From positions 75,126 to 139,125 of the forward strand of contig DASVPY010000052.1 of NCBI GenBank assembly GCA_036389395.1: DNA of 64,000 nt, written 5' to 3'. The notes beneath the pieces were generated by a model that saw nothing but the letters and a program-made list of their open reading frames with translations, had not been told where the DNA came from and ran no database searches. This DNA is from QHXQ01 sp036389395 (lineage in GTDB: Bacteria > Acidobacteriota > Blastocatellia > Pyrinomonadales > Pyrinomonadaceae). Positions 1 to 9,958 of this stretch are shown one piece after another (position 1 is the stretch's first letter; every line of letters starts with the position of its first letter). Both the position numbers and the translations under genes were made by a program.

Positions 1-2244
1 GAAGGTGACGACTAGGACGTACTGGGCGAGCAGCCGCAGCCGCGTGAGCCGACCCGTGCCGGCCGGCGGGTGCAGCCAGCCGCGCAGACGTTCGCCGTCC
101 ATCGCGATGGCGAGGCGCGGGCGCAGGCGGGCGGGCAGTGCTGCCAGGACGAGCGCCTGATCGGCCAGGCTGACGTGGTTGGCGACGTAGAGGACAGGCT
201 CGTTGAGACTTTCGACGTGCGCGCGCCCCGCGACGCGCAGCCGGCTCATGACTAACGTGAGCGGCAGGATGATCGTGTAAAAGAGCAGCGCGCGCAGCCA
301 AGTGACGGGGAACCTGCGCGGCCAGCGCGGGTAAGGGTAGGGCGCGCCCGGCTCGTCCGCCTCGCCGCGGACGAGCCGCTCTACGTCGCCCACGGTCGTC
401 GCCGCGGTGAAGGCCGTCTCGTCGAGTTCGACCCCGTAACGGTCTTCGAGCGCGCTCAGTAGCTCGACGCGCCCGAGCGAGTCGAGCTTCAGGCTGGTCG
501 TGAGATTTGCCGCCGCGTCGAGTTGGCCCGGCTGGGGCGCGCTGCCGCTGATGCGGCTGGCCTCGGCGATGATAACCGAGGCGGTGGAGCGGTCGGGCGC
601 GGGCGCGCCGCCGCGCGCCGAGCCGGTTTCCTCGCGCGCCCGGACGCCCTTGACCTGCATGCTGGCGGCCACGGCCGCCGCCACCGCGCGGCGGATCACC
701 TTGTGCGTGGGCGTGCGCGGGAAGTCCGCCTCCGGCCAGACGACCCAGTGCCGAAGTTGTTGGTAATCGGCCAGGTCGCGGTTCGCGCCCGCGACGACGG
801 TCTCGGCGCTCGCCGCCGCGTCGCGCAGCAGCAGCACCGCCAGCGGCTCGGGGCCGCGCGCGCCCTCCGTCGCGACGACGCAACTGGCGCGCACGCCGGG
901 CTGACGGTTGAGCGCCGCCTCCAAGTCTTCGGGGTAGACGTTCAGCCCGGCGGCCGTGACGATCACGTCCTTCTTGCGGCCTTTGAAGTAGATGTTGCCG
1001 GCCGCGTCCATCTCGCCCAAGTCACCCGTCGCCAGCCACTCGCCCGCGCGCGCGTCGAGGCCGCCGGCCTCCGACCAGTAGCCGGGCGAGACGCTCGCGC
1101 CCCGCACCATGATCTCGCCCGTCTCGTCGAGCCGCACCTCGTAGCCCGGCAGCAGCTTGCCGACCGAGCCGCGGCGCTGCTTGAACGGGTGGGTGACGGT
1201 GATGAGCGACGCCGTCTCCGTCATGCCGTAGCCTTGCAGCACGGCGAAGCCGAGCCTGCGCCAGAAGAGTTCCGTCCGCTCGTCGAGCGTCGCGCCGCCG
1301 GAGACGAACGCCCAGCACTTCCAGCCGAAGCGTCGGTGCACGCGGCGGAACAGCCACCAGCGGCGCAAGGCGCTCGCGCCCGCCGCCGCCTCAAACCGCG
1401 CGCGCAACTCGTCCGCGCGCCCGCGCGCCTCATACTCGCGCTCGACCCATTCGCGCAGCAGTTCGAGCACGCGCGGCACGAGGACGACGACGGAGACGCG
1501 GTTCTGCCTGACGGTGCGGGCAATCTCCGCGGGGTTCAGCGACTGCCGGAAATGCACCTCGCCGCCGAGCAGTTGCGGCACGAAGAGACCCATGAACTGG
1601 CCGAAGACGTGGCTTAAAGGGACGAGGTTGAGGAAGCGGAGCGGACGCACGAGCCGCGCCCAGCGCGCATACTTTTTGATCTCAGCTTCGAGCGGCAACA
1701 GGTTGGCGAGCACGTTGCGGTGCGTGAGGACGACGCCCTTCGGCACCTGCGTAGTGCCGGACGTGAACATGATTTCGCACACCGTCTCGCCGTTGACGGC
1801 CGGCGTCGGGTAAGCGTCGGCCGCGTGGCGGCCGACGATCTCGGCCAGTTGATCGAGCCGGAGTGGCGGCGTGCCTCGGTGCTCCGCCGCGGCCGTGCCG
1901 GCGGCGGCCACCACCAGTCTCGCGGCCGTCTGGCGCTGCACGGCGGCGGCGAACTCCGCCGTACAGTCCGCGTCGAGCGGCACGACCACGGCCCCGCGCA
2001 GCAGGCAGCCCCAGAACGCGGCCGCCCACTCAGGACTGTTCTCGCCGCTGAGGAGCACGCGCTCGCCCGGCGCGACGCCGCGCGCCTCCAGCTCGCGCGC
2101 GAACCGGTTGGCGGTCTGCGCCAGTTGTTCGTAAGACCAGCGCGCCGTGCGCAGCCCGCGCCGATGCACGAACACGAGCGCGCCCCCTCTGCGGGCGTGC
2201 TCGTGCAGGTAGCTCAAGACAGTGCTGCGCGCGCTCAACGTCAC
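1..2244 (-). CDS. Acyl-AMP ligase / carrier / PlsC acyltransferase fusion (3' end beyond window)
   Basis: This gene runs off the left edge on the minus strand; 748 codons are visible. The first ~500 residues form an ANL-superfamily adenylating enzyme: TSGTT near residue 160, the YGMTETA motif with Met341, and a YFKGRKKD hinge region. A phosphopantetheine carrier domain follows, with the DSL attachment motif at about 588-590. The visible C-terminus begins a 1-acylglycerol-3-phosphate acyltransferase domain with its HX4D motif (NHVSLADQ, His690 to Asp695). The order resembles a bifunctional Aas enzyme with an added carrier domain. It probably activates a fatty acid, holds it as a thioester and transfers it to a lysolipid or other acceptor; the substrate is not readable. 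A GTG is chosen as start because upstream ATGs in this frame are absent; there is no clear ribosome binding site, so the start is uncertain. Confidence 0.85.
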   Translation of the reverse strand, partial: MTLSARSTVLSYLHEHARRGGALVFVHRRGLRTARWSYEQLAQTANRFARELEARGVAPGERVLLSGENSPEWAAAFWGCLLRGAVVVPLDADCTAEFAAAVQRQTAARLVVAAAGTAAAEHRGTPPLRLDQLAEIVGRHAADAYPTPAVNGETVCEIMFTSGTTQVPKGVVLTHRNVLANLLPLEAEIKKYARWARLVRPLRFLNLVPLSHVFGQFMGLFVPQLLGGEVHFRQSLNPAEIARTVRQNRVSVVVLVPRVLELLREWVEREYEARGRADELRARFEAAAGASALRRWWLFRRVHRRFGWKCWAFVSGGATLDERTELFWRRLGFAVLQGYGMTETASLITVTHPFKQRRGSVGKLLPGYEVRLDETGEIMVRGASVSPGYWSEAGGLDARAGEWLATGDLGEMDAAGNIYFKGRKKDVIVTAAGLNVYPEDLEAALNRQPGVRASCVVATEGARGPEPLAVLLLRDAAASAETVVAGANRDLADYQQLRHWVVWPEADFPRTPTHKVIRRAVAAAVAASMQVKGVRAREETGSARGGAPAPDRSTASVIIAEASRISGSAPQPGQLDAAANLTTSLKLDSLGRVELLSALEDRYGVELDETAFTAATTVGDVERLVRGEADEPGAPYPYPRWPRRFPVTWLRALLFYTIILPLTLVMSRLRVAGRAHVESLNEPVLYVANHVSLADQALVLAALPARLRPRLAIAMDGERLRGWLHPPAGTGRLTRLRLLAQYVLVVTF

Positions 2245-2372
2245 CGGCCGCAGTCTACATGAAGTCAAGGGGAAACTCGTCAGGTAGCGGCGCAGAAATC
2301 ACTATCCCGACTGTACGCGCCCTGCTGTCGCACTGGGCCCGCCACAAAGGCCGCGAGCTTGGGCCGCCGGGA

Positions 2373-4448
2373 TTACCTTCGGGCCGTGTCCACCTTCGAC
2401 AATTCCGAGAAGCGCAGGCCCGTGGCCCGCTCGATCTCTTCGATGGGCACTTGCTTCTGGTCGTAGTTGCCGAAGTCTATCTCTTCGACGATGGGGCCGT
2501 GTGCTTCGATCTCGTCCGTCTGTTCGAGGATGAAGCCCGCGGCGTGCGGCCCCTCGTCGTCCACCCACGCGACTATCTTCCAGAACGACTCGGGCACGCG
2601 CATCCCCTTCCTGCGTTCCGACGCGGGCACGTCCGGCTTCAGTTCGTTGAAGAACCTGTCGGTGCTGCGGAAGACCGGCCCCGCGAAATACGAGAGCCTG
2701 TGCCCCGCCTTCGACTCGCGGCTGACGATGTCTTCGAGGTCGCCCCACTCGACGTTATTGAAGTTGGCGATCATCGGCGTCGCGTTCGTAATCGTGAACG
2801 AGTGTTCGTCGGCGTGCCTCATGGCCAGCTCGTCGTCGCCCCACATGGCGTCTTCGCGCTTGAAGAGGTGGCCGCGCTGCATGGCGCTGCTGAAGATGTT
2901 GTCGTCGGGCTGAAAACTCTCGTCCATGCGCGGGTCGAAGCTCCACTCGGGGCGCTTCGGCCTCTTGCCGTTCTTCTGCGGGTTCCAGAGTTTGCCGCCG
3001 TCTATGTTGCCCGCGGCGAAGAACGCCGTGCGCCGCACGCGGTTCATCATCAGACTGTAGTTGGCGTACTTGAGTTCCGTCTCGTCTGAGTCCTTGAGCG
3101 TAGCGAGTTCGCGCCCGACCTCGCTCGACATCTGCGGCAGGGGCACGGGGAAGTCTGCGCCGAGGAACGTCGGCACGTACCCAGGCGCGCCCGCGAACTT
3201 GTTGCCGGGGCGGCGCGTTATCTCTTCGACCCCGCCGCCCTCCGTGCCCGGCAGCGAGGGCAGCATGATCGGGGTCGTGCGTTGGCTGACCGGCCCCGTA
3301 CGCGGGTCGGTCGCCACCGCGCCGATGCGCTTGAGCGCCTCCTCCGCGTGCGCGTCGCCGTCCCGCTCCGCCTTCTCCTGGAGCGAGTTGTAGATGCGGC
3401 TGACGCGCGTGCCCTCGTTGGTTATGTAACGGAGCATCTCGCTCGAATCGCCCTCGGAGGCGGGCGTCTTGTCCCAGCGCAGCACGACGCGCTGGCCGTC
3501 TATGACGGCCGTCTCGGGCACGCCGCCGCGGTGGAGTGCTATGACGTACCACTGGTCGCTGCACACGGGCGAACCCGAAGACCCCTTCAGCGTGTCGGTC
3601 CCGTAGAAGAGCGAGACCTCGTTCTTCTGCGGGTCTACGCTGTCGGGCACGATGGGGAGGATGTAGTTGTCGCGGAGGGCTATCTTCTTCGGGCCGCCGC
3701 CCGGATGCTGGATGATATTCGCGGCCTGCCGCTGCGTCGGGTCAACCTTACCAGTCTGCTTGAAGAGGCGCAGGTAGCCGAACTGCGAGAGCGGGATGCC
3801 CGAAGACGTGCGCGGCGACACCGCGACGATGGCGTAGTCGAGCGCCTCGTCGTTGACGAACAGAGACTCGGGCCGCAAGCGGAACGACTTGGTCTCCAAG
3901 GGGTCGCCGTCTATCCCGTCCTCGTCGTCGAAGACGATGGAGGCGGCCGCGGCGTAGTCCTCGGTCTTGAGTACGTGCCAGTTGGTCATCATCAGCCCCG
4001 GCGCGATCATGAACCCCGTGGCGTCGCCCGCCTCCGTGGACGGGCTGTCGCTGATGCGAATCCGCCCCACGGCGCGCGCGGCCAGCAGCGCGATGTGCAC
4101 GAAGCGCATGGGGCGCAGGTCGTTGTCGCGCTGAATGACCTCCGGCACGATGCCGCCGGGCGCGACGACCAGCGGGACGACGGCCTCGATCTGCGGCGGT
4201 TCGCCCATGCTCCGCGGCTCGGACGTGACGACCAGGACGGCGTCGGCGGCCGGCGCGGCCGCGGTCGCCTCGGGCCGCCTCGGGCGCACGCGCTCCGACG
4301 GCAGGCGGAAGTCTCTCTGGTGCCGCTTCGAGACGGCGGCGCGCTCCGCTTGAACCTCCTCCGGCATCGTCTTCGCTTTTATGAGCGCGCCTTTGTACCC
4401 TTCAAAGCGGGCCGCGGCCTTTTGGAGTTCGTGGAGGTTAATTGTCAT
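2373..4448 (-). CDS. Trypsin-like serine protease fused to DNA/RNA non-specific endonuclease
   Basis: A 691-residue protein with no signal peptide. Residues ~1-50 are a charged helical region. Residues ~110-330 are a trypsin-like protease domain with an intact triad: His158 in TNWHVL, Asp204 in ALDYAIVAV and Ser293 in GSSGSP. Residues ~420-680 are a NUC1/EndoG-type beta-beta-alpha-metal nuclease domain: the DRGH-like motif appears as QRGH (His527), followed by NATPMIANFNNVEW, which supplies the metal-binding Asn. The Asp of canonical DRGH is replaced by Gln. With no secretion signal, both enzymes should act in the cytoplasm, which suggests a self-restricted effector of a conflict system rather than a scavenging nuclease; that role is inference. 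It stands alone, transcribed away from the large secreted protein gene. Confidence 0.88.
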   Translation of the reverse strand: MTINLHELQKAAARFEGYKGALIKAKTMPEEVQAERAAVSKRHQRDFRLPSERVRPRRPEATAAAPAADAVLVVTSEPRSMGEPPQIEAVVPLVVAPGGIVPEVIQRDNDLRPMRFVHIALLAARAVGRIRISDSPSTEAGDATGFMIAPGLMMTNWHVLKTEDYAAAASIVFDDEDGIDGDPLETKSFRLRPESLFVNDEALDYAIVAVSPRTSSGIPLSQFGYLRLFKQTGKVDPTQRQAANIIQHPGGGPKKIALRDNYILPIVPDSVDPQKNEVSLFYGTDTLKGSSGSPVCSDQWYVIALHRGGVPETAVIDGQRVVLRWDKTPASEGDSSEMLRYITNEGTRVSRIYNSLQEKAERDGDAHAEEALKRIGAVATDPRTGPVSQRTTPIMLPSLPGTEGGGVEEITRRPGNKFAGAPGYVPTFLGADFPVPLPQMSSEVGRELATLKDSDETELKYANYSLMMNRVRRTAFFAAGNIDGGKLWNPQKNGKRPKRPEWSFDPRMDESFQPDDNIFSSAMQRGHLFKREDAMWGDDELAMRHADEHSFTITNATPMIANFNNVEWGDLEDIVSRESKAGHRLSYFAGPVFRSTDRFFNELKPDVPASERRKGMRVPESFWKIVAWVDDEGPHAAGFILEQTDEIEAHGPIVEEIDFGNYDQKQVPIEEIERATGLRFSELSKVDTARR

Positions 4449-5103
4449 GGCGCATCATTCCTTTAGCTCGCGGCGGCCCGAAGCCGAGGCTCGACTCTGC
4501 CGTCTGTTTACCTTCATGTGGCGGCGTTATTACGTTACGCACCGTGCCGGGCCGGAACGTGTCGTTGATTTGACTTCTGCTTGTAACGCCTCTGTAGAGA
4601 GTGAGTGGAAGCAGGGCCGTGCGAAAGCGAGTCTCACTTCGGCAAGGGCGCTAGCGCGAAACCGGCGCACAATATAGCCACCGATCCTAAAAGTCAATGG
4701 AAGAGCGCGGCCTTGTAAGTAGTACATGATAACCGCTGCATAGAGGATGACTTCCAGCCGACAGATTTGGAAAAGAGTGTCGCCGGGTCAGTGACCCCAT
4801 CATCCCAAAGCTCATGATGCGACAGGTGGTTGTGCTGGATACAAAGCATCGAAGGCCGCGCCGAAAATTTTAACCTGCCCAATCACCCGCAGTATTTATA
4901 TTTTGGCGGAAGTACTTCGAGTGCATTTCGCCAAGCAGCGACCCCGAACAGCGAAGCGACAAACGTCGCCCGACCCCGTGCATCACTCCTGCCAGGAAAA
5001 ACGATTCCTGCAACGCCGCCCTCAACTGTCCCAAGGGATCGGTGTGGTGCTAGAATGCTCGGTCGTCAGCGGCCGCCCGTCTTTTCGGAAAGGCTCACCC
5101 GTT
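4449..5103. other. Intergenic region between divergent genes
   Basis: About 650 nt of clearly lower GC than the flanks lies between the divergent protease-nuclease and secreted repeat protein genes. Apart from the weak promoter match and the GGAAAGG ribosome binding site just before 5104, I see no convincing coding, RNA or repeat feature. Short open frames here show no recognisable domain. Confidence 0.5.
4671..4697 (-). promoter_or_regulatory. Possible promoter for the protease-nuclease gene
   Basis: On the minus strand TTGACT and TATATT occur with a 15-bp spacer, about 220 nt upstream of the protease-nuclease start. The spacer is shorter than the usual 17 bp, so the call is weak. Confidence 0.25.
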
Positions 5104-8100
5104 ATGAACCCCCGCACGTCATGCGTTCCCTTCATGCTGCGTCTGCTCATGGTGCTCCTGAGCGTGCCCCTGTGCGCCGCCCTAACCCCGGCGCAATCAC
5201 CACCGCGCTACACGCTTACCGATCTCGGCACGCTCGGCGGCAACGACAGCGCGGCGCGCGCGCTTAACAACGCCGGCCGCGTAGCCGGCCAGTCGTACAC
5301 GGACGGCTTCAACCCTTTCAGCGACCGGGCCTTCCTCTACAGCGACGGCGCGATGCGAGACCTCGGCCGGATCGGCACCCAGCTCAGCTACGTCACCCGG
5401 CTCAGCGACGCCGGGCAGATACTCGGCTGCGCCAACGAACATCGCACGGGGCAAGCCTGCCACGCCTTCATCTACGAGGGCGGCGCGCTGACTGATCTCA
5501 ACAGTCTGCTCCCGACCGACTCCGGCGTGGTGCTCGTCTCGGCCGAGGACATCAACGCTGCCGGGCCCATCGTGGGCTACAACAACGTCGGCAGCAGCTT
5601 CGCCCGTCACGCCCTCATGCTGACGCCGAGCGCGCCCGTCGCGGCCTGCGCCGTCCCGAGTTTCGCCGGCCCGGCCTTCTTCAGCACGATTGCGGCCCAC
5701 GCGCTGGCGGTCGGCGACCTGGACGGCGACGGTAAGGCCGACGTGGCGGTGGTCAACGCCGCGCGCCCCGGCAGCGTGGCGATCCTGCGCGGCGACGGCG
5801 GCGGCCGCTTGACGGCCGCGGGCACGTTCCCGACCGGCGCAGTCCCGCTCTCGGTCGCCATCGCCGACTTCAACGGCGACGGCCGCGCCGACCTGATCAC
5901 CGCCAACTCCGATCCGACGGACGGCGAGGCCTCGGTGCTGCTGGGCAACGGCGACGGCAGCTTCGGCGCGCCGCGCCCGCTGCACTGGTCGCCCGGCGGG
6001 TTCACGCGCAACGCGCAGGTCGTGACGGTCGCGGACTTCAACGGCGACGGCAAGGCGGACGTGGCGCTGACGACTAACCTGGGCTTCGTCCGCACGGCGC
6101 TCGGCGACGGCGCGGGCAACTTCACCAACCTGAATTCCGTGGCGAGCGGCGGCACGTCGCCGGGGCACATCGTCGCCGCGGACTTCAGCGGCGACGGCAA
6201 GCCCGATCTGGCGCTCGTCAACCAGGGCAGCGGCAACGTCGCCGTGCTGAAGGGCGACGGCGCGGGCGCGTTCGCCGCCCCCACGACCTACGCCGTCAGC
6301 ACGTCCACACGTTTCCTCGCCGCCGCCGACTTCAACCACGACAACAAACCCGACCTGGCGGTGGCCTCGCAGGGGGCGGGCGTCACGATCCTGCTGAACG
6401 ACGGCGCGGGCGGCTTCGCCCCGGCCAAGAACTTCTCCAGCGGCGGCACAGGCCCCTACGCCCTGGTCGCCAACGACCTGAACGGCGACGGCCACGTCGA
6501 TCTGGTCGCGCTGAACTGGCCCGAGGGCACGGCGGTCGTCCTGCGCGGCAGCGGCGACGGCGAGTTCAGCCCCGTGGCCAGTTACTTCGTCGGCGTGGCC
6601 GGCGCGAAGTTCTTCGCCCAGGGCGACCTGAACGGCGACGGGCTGCCCGATCTGATCGTCGCGCACGAGAGCGCCCGCGGCGTCGCGACGCTGCTCAACA
6701 ACTGCGGCGCGCCGAACCCGGTCACGATCCGTCTGAGTTCAAACCTCTACTTCATGGTCGAGCAGTTCCCCGCCGACTTCTACGGCATCGTGCTGCGGAC
6801 AGGCCCGCTCGCCGGGAGCGTGAGCGTGGACTACGCCACCGCCGACGGCACGGCCGTCAGCCCCGGCGATTACGCGCCCGCCGCCGGCACGCTGACTCTA
6901 GCCGAGGGCGAGGCGTTCAAAGGCCTGACCGTCACCCCGGTCAGCGACACGTCGGACGAGCCGGACGAGAGCCTGACGCTGACCCTGAGCAACCCGACGG
7001 GCGGGGCCGTCTTGGGCAGCCCGAACGTGGCGCAACTGATCATCACCGACGACGACCCGCCGCCGCAGCTCGCCGTCGGCGACGCGGCCGTGACCGAAGG
7101 CAACGCCGGTTCGGTCAGCGCCGTCTTCACCGTCTCGCTGTCAGCCCCGAGTGGCTTCGCCGTCACCGTCAACTACGCGACGGCCGACGGCGCGGCCGCG
7201 GCGGGCGCGGACTACGACGCCGCGACGGGCACGCTCACGTTCGCGCCCGGCGAGTTGACCAAGACCGTGGCCGTCAGCGTCCGCGGCGACACGCTCGCGG
7301 AAGTCAACGAGCATTTCTTCGTCAACCTCAGCGGCCCGGCCAACGCGACCCTGGCGGACGCGCAGGGCGTGGGCACGATCCGCGACGACGACTCGGCCTG
7401 CCCCGCGCCCGGCTTCACACCGGCCGCCGATCTGAGCGTCGGCACAACCCCGTTCGCCGTCGTCGCCCGCGACTTCAACGGCGACGGCCGGGCTGACCTG
7501 GCGACGGCGAACTTCGGCTCGAACAACGTCTCGCTCCTGCTCGCCGGCGCGGGCGGCTTCGGCGCGCCCGCCAACTTCCCCGTCAACGGCGCGCCCCGCG
7601 CGCTGGCCGTCGCCGACTTCGACCTCGACGGCAAACTCGACATCGCGACGGCGAACGGCGGCGACGCGGCGGCCAACAGCGTCTCGCTCCTGCTCGGCAA
7701 CGGCGCGGGCGGGTTCGCCGCCGCGACCAACGTCAACGCCGGCGCGCTGGCCTATTACGTCGTCGCGGCCGACTTTAACCTGGACAACAAGCCCGACCTG
7801 GCGGCGGTGAACATCAGCCCCGGTACGGTCTCGCTGCTGCTCGGCGACGGGCATGGCGGCTTCGGCGCGCGCGCCACCTTCCCCGTCGGCACGAGTCCCG
7901 AATACGCGGTCGCGGGCGACTTCAACCGCGACGGCAAGCCCGACCTGGCCGTCTCCAACCTGAACTCGCACAACGTCTCGCTGCTCGTCGGCGACGGCGC
8001 GGGCGGGTTCGCGGCGGCGACGAATTTCGCGGTCGGGCAGAACCCGCAGGGCTTGGCCGCCGGCGACCTCGACGGCGACGGCAAGCTCGATCTGGCGGTG

Positions 8101-9633
8101 GCGAACAGCGGGGCCAACAGCGTCTCGCTGCTGCTGGGCGACGGCGCGGGCGGGTTCGCCGCCGCGACCAACCTGGCCGTCGGCAGCCGCCCGACTTTCG
8201 TCGCCGCGGCCGACCTCAACGGCGATCAGTTGCTCGACCTCGTGACCGCCAACTACCAGACGAACGATCCGGCGACGGGCGATCTCTCCGTCCTCTTCGG
8301 CGCGGGCGCGGGCCGGTTCGCCCTGCCCGTCAGCGTACCCGTGCGCCAGAACCCGGTCGCCCTCGCCGTCAGCGATCTCGACGCCGACGGCGCGGCTGAT
8401 ATAGTCGCCGTGAACCTCAGGAGCAACAGCCTCTCCCTGCTGCTGAACGCTTGCAGCGCGTCGCCCGCGCGCCCCGTCCTACAGTTCGCCGCGGCCGGCT
8501 ACACGGTGGCGGAGGGCGCGGGGCGGGCGACGCTGACGGTGACGCGCACGGGCGACACCAGCACGGCGGCGACGGTCGAGTACCGGACGCAGGACGCCGA
8601 CACGTTCACCGTCGGCTGCTTCGATCAGACGAACAACCACGGCGGCGCTTACGCCCGCTGCGACTTCGCCACCGTCGTCGGCTCGCTCTCGTTCGCCGCG
8701 GGCGAGAGCAGCAAGCAGATCACCGTGCCGGTCATTGACGACGGGCACGCCGAAGGAGTTGAGACCTTCCAGGTCGTGCTCTCGAACGCGGGCGGCGCGA
8801 CTCTGGGCACGCCCGCGACCGCCACCGTCACCATCACGGACAACGACGCGGCCGGCGCGCCGAACCCCATCATCACGACCGGCCCCGCGCTATACCCCTT
8901 CTTCGTCCGCCAACAGTACCTCGACTTCCTCTCGCGCGAGCCGGAGGCGGGCGAGCCTTGGACGGGAGTCATGAACCGCTGCGCGAACGTCAACACGGGG
9001 CCTGAGGTGAACACGGACTGCGACCGCATCGCGGTGTCGGGCGCGTTCTTCGGCTCGCCGGAGTTTCAACTCAAGGGCTTCTACGTCTTCCGCTTCTACC
9101 GGCTGGCCTTCAACCGCCTGCCGGCGTACCCGGAGATCACCGCGGACATGAGCTTCGTGGCGGGCGCGACGCCGCAGGAGGTGTTCGCCCGCAAGGCGCA
9201 ACTAGCCACGAACTTCACGCAGCGACAGGAGTTCCAGGCGCTTTACGGCGGGCTGTCGGACGCGGCTTACGTGAACGCCCTAGTCGGGCGCTATCAGTTG
9301 ACGCAGATCACGACGCCCGACCCGCAGAACCCGGACGGGACAACTAAGGTGACGCTAACGAGCGGGCAGTTGCTCAGCCAACTCGGCAACAACACGCTGA
9401 CGCGGGCGCAGGTCTTGCGCGCCGTGGCGGACTCGGATCAGGTCAACGCGGCGGAGTTCAACAACGCGTTCGTCGGGATGCAGTACTACGGCTACCTGCG
9501 GCGCGCGCCGGAGGCGGCCGGGTACGAGGCGAACCTGGCGGCGCTGCGGCGCGGCGTCAGCTTCCGCGAGATCATCAACGCCTTTCTCAACTCCGCCGAG
9601 TACCGGCTCCGCTTCGGCAGCACGGGCCAGTGA
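5104..9633 (+). CDS. Large secreted protein: HAF, FG-GAP/VCBS, Calx-beta and DUF4214 domains
   Basis: A 1509-residue protein starting at ATG 5104, which has a GGAAAGG ribosome binding site and is followed directly by a signal peptide (MLRLLMVLLSVPLCAALTPA); the frame is open further upstream but without such support. Domains in order: HAF-type beta repeats (LTDLGTLGG, ~35-160); FG-GAP/VCBS repeats rich in DFNGDGKADL calcium motifs (~190-500); two Calx-beta domains (~539-650 and ~655-765); a second FG-GAP block (~770-1115); a third Calx-beta domain (~1120-1245); and a C-terminal DUF4214 region (~1262-1509) beginning FFVRQQYLDFLSREPE. It is likely a calcium-stabilised extracellular or surface protein used in adhesion or matrix building. 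The repeat number may vary by recombination. Confidence 0.9.
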   Translation: MNPRTSCVPFMLRLLMVLLSVPLCAALTPAQSPPRYTLTDLGTLGGNDSAARALNNAGRVAGQSYTDGFNPFSDRAFLYSDGAMRDLGRIGTQLSYVTRLSDAGQILGCANEHRTGQACHAFIYEGGALTDLNSLLPTDSGVVLVSAEDINAAGPIVGYNNVGSSFARHALMLTPSAPVAACAVPSFAGPAFFSTIAAHALAVGDLDGDGKADVAVVNAARPGSVAILRGDGGGRLTAAGTFPTGAVPLSVAIADFNGDGRADLITANSDPTDGEASVLLGNGDGSFGAPRPLHWSPGGFTRNAQVVTVADFNGDGKADVALTTNLGFVRTALGDGAGNFTNLNSVASGGTSPGHIVAADFSGDGKPDLALVNQGSGNVAVLKGDGAGAFAAPTTYAVSTSTRFLAAADFNHDNKPDLAVASQGAGVTILLNDGAGGFAPAKNFSSGGTGPYALVANDLNGDGHVDLVALNWPEGTAVVLRGSGDGEFSPVASYFVGVAGAKFFAQGDLNGDGLPDLIVAHESARGVATLLNNCGAPNPVTIRLSSNLYFMVEQFPADFYGIVLRTGPLAGSVSVDYATADGTAVSPGDYAPAAGTLTLAEGEAFKGLTVTPVSDTSDEPDESLTLTLSNPTGGAVLGSPNVAQLIITDDDPPPQLAVGDAAVTEGNAGSVSAVFTVSLSAPSGFAVTVNYATADGAAAAGADYDAATGTLTFAPGELTKTVAVSVRGDTLAEVNEHFFVNLSGPANATLADAQGVGTIRDDDSACPAPGFTPAADLSVGTTPFAVVARDFNGDGRADLATANFGSNNVSLLLAGAGGFGAPANFPVNGAPRALAVADFDLDGKLDIATANGGDAAANSVSLLLGNGAGGFAAATNVNAGALAYYVVAADFNLDNKPDLAAVNISPGTVSLLLGDGHGGFGARATFPVGTSPEYAVAGDFNRDGKPDLAVSNLNSHNVSLLVGDGAGGFAAATNFAVGQNPQGLAAGDLDGDGKLDLAVANSGANSVSLLLGDGAGGFAAATNLAVGSRPTFVAAADLNGDQLLDLVTANYQTNDPATGDLSVLFGAGAGRFALPVSVPVRQNPVALAVSDLDADGAADIVAVNLRSNSLSLLLNACSASPARPVLQFAAAGYTVAEGAGRATLTVTRTGDTSTAATVEYRTQDADTFTVGCFDQTNNHGGAYARCDFATVVGSLSFAAGESSKQITVPVIDDGHAEGVETFQVVLSNAGGATLGTPATATVTITDNDAAGAPNPIITTGPALYPFFVRQQYLDFLSREPEAGEPWTGVMNRCANVNTGPEVNTDCDRIAVSGAFFGSPEFQLKGFYVFRFYRLAFNRLPAYPEITADMSFVAGATPQEVFARKAQLATNFTQRQEFQALYGGLSDAAYVNALVGRYQLTQITTPDPQNPDGTTKVTLTSGQLLSQLGNNTLTRAQVLRAVADSDQVNAAEFNNAFVGMQYYGYLRRAPEAAGYEANLAALRRGVSFREIINAFLNSAEYRLRFGSTGQ

Positions 9634-9781
9634 GTGTGGCCGCGAAGGAGCTGTCTTCCTTGTGATCCCAGTAGCTCTCGGACTTCTTCATGTAGCGCAG
9701 AGGCGTCGCACGTCCCCAGCTCTTGAGAGCCTCTACTCACCTCAAAAATACATCCCGCAACACGGCCGCTCATGCCGTCAG

Positions 9782-9958
9782 CTATTCGTACCTGAGTGCG
9801 ATCAGGGGCCCGACTCTCGTCGCGCGTCGAGCAGGCACATAGCAGGCGACGAGGGCGACGGAAGTTAACAACAACGCGCCGCCGATGTACGTCACCGGGT
9901 CTGTGGCACTGACGCCGAATCGCGCTTCTAAGACAAGTAGCGGCATGACCTGTTCAGC
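9782..9958 (-). pseudogene. Remnant of an ADOP/MacB-type ABC transporter permease (C-terminal end)
   Basis: The minus strand reads ~58 codons ending in TAG at 9784-9782, including FGVSATDPVTYIGGALLL followed by VACYVPARRATRV and ending LIALRYE. This is the typical last transmembrane helix and tail of acidobacterial duplicated orphan permeases, which are normally about 800 residues long. Everything upstream is missing: the frame meets the 3' end of the cyclase gene, whose TGA overlaps the break. It is therefore a decayed fragment left by a deletion or rearrangement. The rest of 9634-9953 holds nothing I recognise. Confidence 0.75.

Noticed and set aside
523..1617. Long open frames on the plus strand across 0.5-4.5 kb
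   Set aside because: They are GC-rich mirror frames of the acyl-ligase and protease-nuclease genes and show no domain, only Arg/Ala-rich sequence.
4694..4882. 62-codon minus-strand open frame in the 4.4-5.1 kb gap
   Set aside because: No ribosome binding site, no recognised domain and no coding-like codon bias; the gap is more likely non-coding.
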